DNA from: Heliocidaris erythrogramma
Lineage: Eukaryota; Echinodermata; Echinoidea; Camarodonta; Echinometridae
NCBI GenBank assembly: GCA_025617745.1
Contig: CM046856.1
Span: 43,949,049-44,013,048 of the forward strand
Reading direction: 5' to 3'
DNA: 64,000 bases
Part shown: positions 56,280 through 64,000 of the stretch, one piece after another
Numbering within the stretch: the stretch's first letter is position 1
How the letters are laid out: each line of letters opens with the position of its first letter
Made by a program: the position numbers and the translations under genes
Notes under the pieces: model-generated
The model's database searches: none
Seen by the model: only the letters and a program-made list of their open reading frames with translations
What the model was told of the DNA's origin: nothing

Positions 56280-57250
56280 CCTCTGAGAGATTAAGCAGGA
56301 TTTTCTTGACTCAGTGAATGGTTAAAAGTCAGAAGACATTCATAAGGAATTTTCATAAAAGTAAGAAGAATTACAGGAGAAAATACTAAGAATACTCAAA
56401 GGAAGAAAGCCATGAATAAGAATTTAAAAAAAAGAAAGGTTTAGAAGAGAAAGAAAAAATAAAATGGGAAGAATAGAATGAAAAAATATAAAAATAAAAT
56501 GAAATTAATTAATCAGAAAAAGAAACAAGAGAAATATAGATGAGGATATTACAAGATTGGCTATATGTAGAGAAGAACAATAGAAAGGAGAAATAGTGAC
56601 GAAAAGGGAGGAAAGGCAAAATGATAAAAGAAATAAAGTGGTATTGAGTACTGCAGGCAGACAGGCAAACTTTGGAAGAAATAGAAAGATGCTTTCAATA
56701 AACAAAAGATAACGCGCTTTCTAGAATAATTAATTAATAGACTTTCATTTCCCCTCATAAATCATAGTTATGATATTTCCATTAAACTTAATCATGGAGG
56801 CTTTATATGTTTTTGAAGAGCGTTCATGAAGGACACCATGACCAAAAACCTTTGTCATTTTATTTGTTTATTGCAACCAGTCTTGCCCTTTCGTGTCAGA
56901 ATATAATAATAAGAGTGTAATAAGAACATGCATTCCAGAATTTGGTTGATTCTCAATCGTTATTATGTACAAAGACCACAAGAAATTCATTGATTTCCAC
57001 TACCTATCCAACGCCTTAATCATGCCAAGATTCAATCGATTTTCCTGTATGTTACATACGACCTCGCCTGCCCCGACGCCTCATTTTCAGCCGCCATTAA
57101 AAATTGATTTTTCTTTACTATTGCACAATACTAACAATCAGTAAGCGTCAATCTTTTTTTATTTGTGGGGACACTATAAACAAATTTTACATTGGTTTTG
57201 TTATCGCACGCCAGCACCCCCGTTCTCTTTCGGGAATGCACGCCCATGCT
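56280..57250. other. Unassigned DNA, A/G-rich at 56400-56710
   Basis: Purine-rich on the plus strand between 56400 and 56710, which gives minus-strand hydrophobic frames. Nothing else is recognised. Confidence 0.4.
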
Positions 57251-57254
57251 CAAT

Positions 57255-57720
57255 GTATGACTTGTACTTTTCTTGAAGAGAAGGTTGACTACTGATAAGG
57301 TGAAAAATAACTTGTGGGCTTTCTCCCTATAGCTTTTTTTAATTTAAATTCCTACATCATGATTGTGTTAAGAATACCAAGTAGCAATGTTGCATAAAAG
57401 GGGTTATTCCTGAAACACACTCGTATACCAGATTTAACTAGAAATAGCTTTCTTTAAAAAATATCTTTGGACTAATTTATCACGCCACAAGTGTCCGTAG
57501 TTAATTCCACATACCCATTTCTGTATGTTTTGCTTTCCACTGTATGTTATTTTCAGTCAAATTGAGTCGATATCGTATTATTTTGATACTTTCAAAACCT
57601 TACAACATAAAATTCTATTTATATACGACATAGCCTCTAGACATTTTTTTTTACACAATGCAGTCACATGATCAGTGCTCAACTGTAACTTTAAGAGTTT
57701 AAATAAATGTTGTTCTTATA
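57255..57720. repeat. Dispersed repeat, related to 62110-62460
   Basis: Ordered shared words with 62110-62460: TTGAAGAGAAGG, CCATTTCTG/CCAGTTTCTG, ATTGAGTC, TATTTTGAT/CATTTTGAT, TCACATGA(T/C)CAGT and TCAACT/TCAATT. Divergence is high. Confidence 0.5.
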
Positions 57721-58324
57721 GCGACTTTTGTAATTCTGCTTTGGGGTGTTCTCTGGGGAAACTGACTGGGGAATCTCTTTCATGAATGTTCTTTTGATGA
57801 ATGTATAGGTTGTTTTTACAGCTTTCAAAAAGAATCATCGTGCCTTTCAGGTATCATTGTCTACACCATGGTAGAAAACTGTTCACCTAATGAACAGCAT
57901 AGACTATCATAATGATAATGTTTTATTGATTTTTCCACACACGATACTATTGTCACTATCAGCATATTTAACAATTCTTAACATAACAATCGGGGCAACC
58001 AGTATGCTGTTGAATATGCAGTTGTCTTTTAAGTCCTAGATAAATTGTCCATAATATTTCCACTCCGACATTTCTCAAACTAATCACATAAAAAGTAACC
58101 ATGGTTTAAAACTACCCCGTGTGTGGACAAAATTGTGGCTTTAATGAGTATAGGTTTAACTTTAGTCCATCTTTATGAATAGGTTTAACTTTAGGCCATC
58201 TTTATGAATAAGGGCTGATGCTATTCAATAAGGAATGATTCAGAAGTTCGTCCACGATTTAAACCCGTTTTAAACTTTGGGCTAAAGTTGGTACACAGTT
58301 ATAAATATTGCACTTTATGACCTA
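57720..58324. other. Unassigned DNA
   Basis: A short direct repeat AGGTTTAACTTTAG(T/G)CCATC occurs at 58150 and 58181. Otherwise nothing is recognised. Confidence 0.45.
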
Positions 58325-58740
58325 GTAATTTCGGGGGTACTCGTTTTTCCGAAGGTTCATAATAGGGTTCGTAATTCTGATTCTGATTCTGATGCATTAC
58401 TCCGAAGGTTCACTATTCCGAAGGTTCGAAATTCCGAAATGATATAGGGTTTGTAATTCCGAAAATGAAAAAGGGTTCATAATTCTGAAAATGACATAGG
58501 GTATATGATTCCGAAAATGAAAAGGGGTTCATAGTTCCGAAGGTTCGTAATTCGGAAAATACAATAGATCCCTACATAACTTTTCGGAATTACGAACCTT
58601 TGGAAATATGAACCATTTTTCATTTTCGGAATTGTGAACCCTATTCCATTTCCGAAATTACGAACCCTATTTCATTTTTGGAATTATGAACCATTTTTCA
58701 CTTTCGGAATTATGAACATTCGGAAAAACGACATGTAACC
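58325..58740. mobile_element. Foldback element of reiterated TTCCGAA / GGTTCATAAT words
   Basis: The left part has repeated GGTTC(A/G)TAATTCCGAAAATGA units on the plus strand. After a centre near 58560-58575 the same units run inverted (TCATTTTCGGAATTATGAACC) to the end. Outer ends TCGTTTTTCCGAAGGTTCA and TGAACATTCGGAAAAACGA are inverse over about 19 bp. No coding capacity. Confidence 0.85.
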
Positions 58741-59530
58741 GTAATTTCTTGATCTCGTTTCTCATTTCTTCGGGAAAAGTAGTGACCTTAATAATAAATG
58801 CCTATAGTGCTGGTCATACTAATTAACCCTATTGTTTCTAGAATCCACATACAATATTGATTTCATGTATTAAAATTATAGCAATATTCCCTGTGGTAGT
58901 AACATGGTCTATATAAAGCAGATGTCCTTACTCCGATTCAAGGTTAATAGTATACAAATACGTGTCAATAATTGCTTCGTGTATCACGTTTCATCACACC
59001 TGTCGTGTACTATCACACTAGGGATTTTTGCCATACATCTTAAAGTACAGTAAGATAATTAATATTTTTTTTAAATCTTGGAACGGCCAAATATGAAGAA
59101 ATTTGTTTTGTATGAATTGCATGTATAACTGAGAAATGTATTCAGCTCTTTTTGGAAGCATATTTGTGACTCTATAATACGCGCCGCAGGAATGAATGGT
59201 GTTGATGTGAATACACACTCATAATCATCCTACACAGTATCAAATGGATTGGTCATCATTTATTCACCAATCTCATTAATTATCCCATCTTGCACCCTCC
59301 ATGGCCAAGGGATGATGCTAGACTATGGATTGGATGGTACTCCACACAGTCGTGCGGACTTTGATTCCTCGTCAACCTGTGTTGTAGCATTTCCAGATTT
59401 TATTACAATGGTTTTTGAAAATGGGATATGTTTAATATGAAAGTGGGGAAGAAGATACTTGTAAATATTGAATTTCTAAATTAATTTTGTGCAAGGAGTA
59501 TTATAATTTACATCGCAAACACGCAAAATA
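58741..59530. other. Unassigned DNA
   Basis: Nothing recognised. Short frames at 59018-59218 and 59249-59440 lack family features. Confidence 0.4.
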
Positions 59531-59559
59531 ATGGGTCTCTCTGAAAATCTGAAAAGAGT

Positions 59560-59700
59560 ATGTCCCAGCAGCAGATTAAAGGGGGGAGGGGGCACGAGGG
59601 GGGCACAACAAGTCCGTGCCCCTTATGTCCATGCAATTATTGGGTATTTTTCAGAATTATGGCCTCAACTTGACAAAATACTGGATCCGACTCTGCATAT
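59560..59700. repeat. G-run family repeat
   Basis: AGGGGGGAGGGGGCACGAGGG followed by GTCCGTGCCCCTTATG and ending ATACTGGATCCGACTCTGC, similar in order to the other G-run repeats. Confidence 0.5.
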
Positions 59701-59754
59701 CCAATTTCCTTGCTTAGACTGTCTTACCCTTCTCATCCCCCTTCTCCCCTCCCC

Positions 59755-59890
59755 TTCTCTCTCTCTATCTCTCTCCCTTCTCTCTCTTTCTCTCTCCCTT
59801 CCTCTCGGACACGCACACACACATTTTTTCACTCTTTCTCACTCTTTCTCACTCTTTCTCACTCTTTCTCACACTAACACTTTCTCTCTT
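59755..59890. repeat. CT microsatellite and 10-bp ACTCTTTCTC tandem repeat
   Basis: (CT)n-rich from 59755, then four exact head-to-tail copies of ACTCTTTCTC at 59831-59870. Confidence 0.9.
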
Positions 59891-61250
59891 TCTTGGTGTT
59901 AATCATTAACGACATTCTGCCAATAAGTGTGAATGAAATCCACTCTTCACACAACCTTTCCCCTGTCATTTTCCTTTGAATCAGTTCTTCTGCTCTACCG
60001 GTATGCTTAATACTAAAACTTGTTTTAAAGTTTGTCATTAGTAAAATTAAATATGGAAAATACAATAAGACTAAGTAAGGTTAGTCAAGTGAATAGTAAC
60101 AAAAATTGGCAAGGCTTCGGCGCTTAAGTTTCTTTTAGCAGAAATGATGCAAACCATTTTCATTTCAATTTATGGCATTTAACAGGAAATTAACAAAAAG
60201 AAAAAAAGAAAGGGCCTGAGTCGTTTCTTTCTAGGGGGAAACTATGAAAAACCCAATTATCCAATTATCGTCCCTACTCACCAAGTTGTTCCAATCCAAT
60301 TCACCCGTTTCACTGTATGTTGTGTTTATCTGGGCCCCTTGCACTACTCTGATATTTTACTTGATTCGCCATGTTCGCAGGTGATATATTACCATGGTCA
60401 ATGTGTACAATGCATCAATAATGCAGGGAGCCAATTATCCAGTGTGGAGCTCATCAGTTTGAAAGGATGATAATTAGGTCTTTCTCATCGAGCCCTGTCT
60501 CTGTTTGTCCTTCCAGCTATAATGGGGATTTGTTTTCATGCAAGTCTACAGCAGAGTATGCATATATTACGATCATGTTTGATCCACGTAAAATGCAAGT
60601 CATTGCAATCTGTAGAAAAGAATTTTTTACTAGTAACCCTAATATAACCACTAAAAATGATCACAATAGTCCTACAATCATGACAATTCTGCAAGCAACT
60701 TTGTGTGCTACAATCTACACGCATTTTGAGGCATGCTAAATGCAAGTCGCTACAAATCTAGACTATATTGAAGGGGGTAATAGTAACCACAAAAATTGAT
60801 CATTTTGATCACGATGGAGACAGCATAAGATATAATAATTTAATAATGTTATCGTGGTCTTACATATCCAGGGCAGCGTCAGCATTATTAATACTGCGCA
60901 ATTTTATGCGAATCATGAGGGGCCGCGCAATTATACAAAAGAATTGCCAGGCACCCATTTAGGATACGTAAACACCTTGTCCAAGAATGTAAGCATCGAG
61001 TAAGGGTAAGGGTCGAGCCAGGATAAGGATCGAGCCCAGGACTTATGGGAGGTAATAAGAGCCTTCAACAATATAGCACAGCGCTCCAATTGTAAGAGCA
61101 ATGGTCAACTTATTTTCCCCTTTGCTTGCCTTTAAACATAATATGAAGGGAAATGTACCCAGGTGTTCATAGCGGGTGATTATTGACACTGCAATGATTG
61201 TTAATGTTGAGATTCAGATTGCATAGATAGGCCTGTTACAACCAGGGCAG
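59890..61250. other. Unassigned DNA
   Basis: No gene or element is recognised. The pair of opposed frames at 60467-60745 is unremarkable. A short GGTAAGGGTCGAGCCAGGAT duplication lies at 61002-61040. Confidence 0.4.
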
Positions 61251-61720
61251 TAATATAATTTTGTAAAAGGGGAAAAGGGTCGGTGCCTATTCACTCCAAA
61301 ATCCCTGAATAATTAAACGAAAATGAGCTTTCACTTTTTCAGTAGCTTTTCAGTCAACGGGCATTTTGGGGTTGTGTACTTATAGGGAATGCCACTTGGG
61401 TTTCAAAAGGGCGGCACGGCCGGTTATGCTTCTTCCGCTAAATCAGCCAGTGTTTACTGGATTTGATAAGCTTCTCGCTGTAACACGTCACGGATCCCGA
61501 TGGAAGCTAGGGATACTTGGAGACTACCACTCCTGTCACGGGCGAGTCCAGGATTTCGTTTTTGGGTTGCTTTTTTTTTTAAAGAGGGGTGGACATATTC
61601 CGAAAAAAATTCTGACAAAAAATTCTCTGACAGTTGTGGAATTAAGGGGAGGGAAGACGGGTCGGTTGTGCCCCCCCCCCCCGGCTCCCAATCCTCCAGT
61701 ACTCCTATTCTCGGAAGCTG
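61250..61720. repeat. G-run family repeats
   Basis: Phrases GTAAAAGGGGAAAAGGGTCGG and GGTTTCAAAAGGGCGG, then GGCGAGTCCAGGATTTCG ... a T run, AAAGAGGGG and a C run at 61671-61682. The 136-codon frame at 61366 reads through these and is not a gene. Confidence 0.5.
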
Positions 61721-62109
61721 AGCTTCACCCCATATATCACCACGTCTTCATCTCATCGTGTGGCCAAGTTATTTGATTAGCGCAACCCAAGCAGAATATG
61801 AGAGGATTAATAAAAACTCATTTCGTCCAGGTGTCCCTCTGAAATTATGATTTATCAACGCTCGAGTTGACTTGTAGAAACTCAATGCCATCACAACGAG
61901 GGGAAGTCAACGCCATGTAGGGCAGTTCATTTCTGTTTTTCGTTCAGTGTCATAAAGGAAAGTAGGTCAGTCAGAACATTAATTTTACTCGCACGAGGCG
62001 CGCATATGAAAAACGGTCCTATAGCGCCGTGCTCCTCCCTCCTCCATGTTCTCTCAAGGCACACCCACAGCCACCCACAGACACCCACAGACATCGCGCA
62101 CACTAGTGC
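61721..62109. other. Unassigned DNA
   Basis: A short CACCCACAGACA tandem repeat lies at 62062-62090. Otherwise nothing is recognised. Confidence 0.4.
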
Positions 62110-62460
62110 ACTCTTGAAGAGAAGGCTGAGTTCTGGTAAAAGTGAAAGAATAATGTCAGTCTGATAGATCACCAAATTCCCACATATTTGAAATAATTAT
62201 GAAATATAGCCGAAATGTGTGGACCAGACTTTCATCCCGCATGTGTATGTAGCCCATATACCAGTTTCTGAGTACAGTGGATGTGATTTTATGCAAGATT
62301 GAGTCAATTTCTCATCATTTTGATGATTCCGAAGCCTCAAAGTATATATCAATTCTTATTTACTGCGTAATCAACGTTTCCCCCAATTGCTCCCAGTTCT
62401 GTTAATGTAATAATAATCACATGACCAGTATTCAATTTTGTATGTACAGATAAAGTAGAA
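62110..62460. repeat. Dispersed repeat, related to 57255-57720
   Basis: See the ordered shared words listed for 57255-57720; the two copies are on the same strand. Confidence 0.5.
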
Positions 62461-62644
62461 TACTGGACTCTGTGATTGCAATGTTAAAGAAGCTGTCTAG
62501 CGTTTATTTGAAGAGGTTGAATATGTAATAAATAAAAATAATGTATGCTGTAAGGATTGTAAGTCATCAAAATGATTACTGAAAATTTGACTCAATCTTA
62601 AGTTGACCAAAACTAGTAAAGGGTGAAAACACTACACATAATGG

Positions 62645-63060
62645 GAACAGGTGTAGCCAGGATTTTTCAATACGGGGGCCAGACGTGAAGGATCAAACCG
62701 CATTGCCAGGATTTCATTTTAGGGGGGCGGTTGAGAAATTGGTGATGGCGAAATTTGTGATGAGCACGCAAAGCGTGCTCCCCAAGAGGTGGGTGCAGGG
62801 AGGTGGAGCCCCCCCCCCCCCCCCCTCCCGCGTGAAGCGCGAAAGCTCTTACGTTTTACAGCAAATTTGAGATAAAGATATCGCCTCGTAAATTTTTTTT
62901 TAAGGCGGAAATTTAGTTCGACGCGGCTGCTTTTCAGTTATTTTGGACGCAATACTGCACTGTATGTAATGGGTGGGTGCAGGGAGGGGGGGGGGGGGGA
63001 TTTTTCCCCTTCCCGCGCGATAGAGTCAAGAAATTCAGCAAGACGACCTGAAGTTGAGAT
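62645..63060. repeat. G/C-run repeats with GCGAAGCGC-type palindromes
   Basis: Contains GAGCACGCAAAGCGTGCTCC (62762-62781, a perfect dyad), C runs at 62810-62825, GCGTGAAGCGCG, and a second GGGTGGGTGCAGGGAGGGGG block at 62971. Two related repeats lie in tandem (shared GGTGGGTGCAGGGAGG at 62790 and 62972). Confidence 0.6.
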
Positions 63061-63500
63061 TTCTTTCAAAAGTTGAACTTTTGCAAATGCTGTTTTATAC
63101 ACTTTATCCTATATTCGGAGCGCAATATTTAGCATGAGTCATATGAAACTTACATGATATAGCGAGCAAAGCAATTACATCTTTATTTTTTCAAACTTTT
63201 TGAACCCTTTGAGCTATTTAAGAACTATTTGCTGGGGGAGCGAAATTACGAGATCCTGACCTGAAAGAAAATAATTATGCGAGGGAGCGAAGCGACCAAG
63301 CTTTGGAAAATTTTCGCATTTCAAACCTTCAAAAAATATATTTCTAGTGCATTTACCCTCCGGATGTGTTTTTTTTTTCTTCATTTCCCCTATTTTTCTT
63401 TCTCTCCTTTGCGTTTTTTGCGCCCCCTCCAAGTGCTGCCCGGGACACGTGCCCCGTGCCCCCTGCCCCCCCCCCCCCCTAGATACACCACTGGGCAAAG
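63061..63500. repeat. G-run family repeat, inverted orientation
   Basis: Contains CGAGGGAGCGAAGCGACC (63279) and TTGCGCCCCCTCCAAGTGC, then CCCGTGCCCCCTGCC with a run of 14 C and the boundary phrase TAGATACACCACTGGGC (63480-63496). Confidence 0.55.
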
Positions 63501-63727
63501 AGACCGATAAAACTTGCATTTTAGAGCATCCCATAATGGTTTTGCACGGATCAATGGACGGAACCCCTTAACTGAGAATAACAATGCGAGCGAACGAATT
63601 TTCTTCGATATTTTCGCATTGAAATTACGGCATTTCTTATTTCCTTACTTCTAATCATTAAAGAATGTGATGGTATTTCAAGATCAAACATGAGTTTGGA
63701 TAATTATTAGTTTTAAGTTAATGTATC

Positions 63728-64000
63728 ATAATTCTTATTTGTTTTATCCAATTTTCTTTTTTTTTTATTTTTTTTTTATTTTATTCATTTATTTATTTAT
63801 TTATTTTTATTTATTTATTTTTTTATTTATTTTTTTTAATTTTTATTTTATTTTATTTTATTTATTTATTTTTTATTTTATTTATTTATTTATTTATTTA
63901 TTTTTTTTTTGGGGGGGGGGGGGTGATAATACAGGCCATCCCCCTACCTCAATTTTTTTTTTGATATATACCCCCATCCCCCCGGGATCGACACCCATGG
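63728..64000. repeat. TTTA-rich microsatellite and terminus of the CATGGGCGTC hairpin family
   Basis: TTTA/T-rich for about 180 bp, a G run at 63911-63923, and at the window's end CCCCCCGGGATCGACACCCATGG, matching the terminal phrase of the hairpin at 53272-53396. The element continues beyond the window. Confidence 0.7.

Noticed and set aside
58190..58740. Binding-site array of a host regulator
   Set aside because: The inverse symmetry and matching outer ends are better explained by a foldback element.
61366..61776. 136-codon plus-strand open frame
   Set aside because: Composed of G-run repeat sequence including a C homopolymer.
13495..64000. CRISPR-like or bacterial defence system
   Set aside because: Repeats lack the regular repeat-spacer structure, no associated genes exist, and the retrotransposons, SINEs and microsatellites show animal nuclear DNA.

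Overview
This is repeat-dominated, AT-rich (roughly 35% GC by eye) nuclear DNA from an animal. I found no convincing host protein-coding gene. The repeat content suggests a marine invertebrate deuterostome, most likely an echinoderm and perhaps a sea urchin: CR1/Jockey-group non-LTR retrotransposons ending in TCAA-type tails, tRNA-derived SINEs ending in (ATT)n, many small inverted-repeat DNA elements, G/C-homopolymer repeats and abundant microsatellites. The assignment rests on general resemblance, not on a marker gene. Most short open frames here read through microsatellites, inverted repeats or SINEs and are not genes.

Layout. 1-5.2 kb: diverged tandem repeats, a foldback element (1035-1640), a ~200-bp higher-order minisatellite (1679-2215), a complete tRNA-derived SINE (3755-4120), a 257-bp tandem repeat and a foldback built of reiterated words (4793-5180). 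5.2-13.8 kb: mostly unassigned AT-rich DNA with a retroelement 3' end, two inverted-repeat elements (8143-9085; 11480-11893) and a degenerate hammerhead-like motif. 13.9-20.8 kb: two decayed non-LTR retrotransposons, one with a 356-codon open RT (13885-16727) and one with its catalytic FADD changed to FADG (18112-20703). 20.8-27.1 kb: MITEs, microsatellites, and a tRNA-Thr-like sequence on the minus strand (25101-25171). 27.5-32.2 kb: a compound structure bounded by a perfect 33-bp inverted repeat. It holds a dyad-rich ~277-bp tandem array and a Tc1-like deletion derivative inserted into that array. 33.4-36.8 kb: two MITEs and a large foldback. 36.8-52.9 kb: microsatellites, G-run repeats, 70-bp TTAA-flanked elements, a diverged ~150-bp tandem array (46.9-48.2 kb) and a piggyBac-type MITE. 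52.9-54.2 kb: a direct duplication whose copies differ almost only by indels, which looks like an assembly artefact. 54.2-64 kb: unassigned DNA, another word-array foldback (58325-58740) and several G-run repeats.

How the parts relate. Little here acts as a gene system; the window is a record of transposition. The only long coding traces are reverse transcriptase/endonuclease from two non-LTR families and a C-terminal transposase stub. The most unusual theme is a recurring architecture: foldback elements whose arms are made of many copies of a short word (for example ATTCATAAT, TTCCGAA, ACGTATG/ACGTCG, TTTCGTGAA). The word differs between elements but the design is the same.
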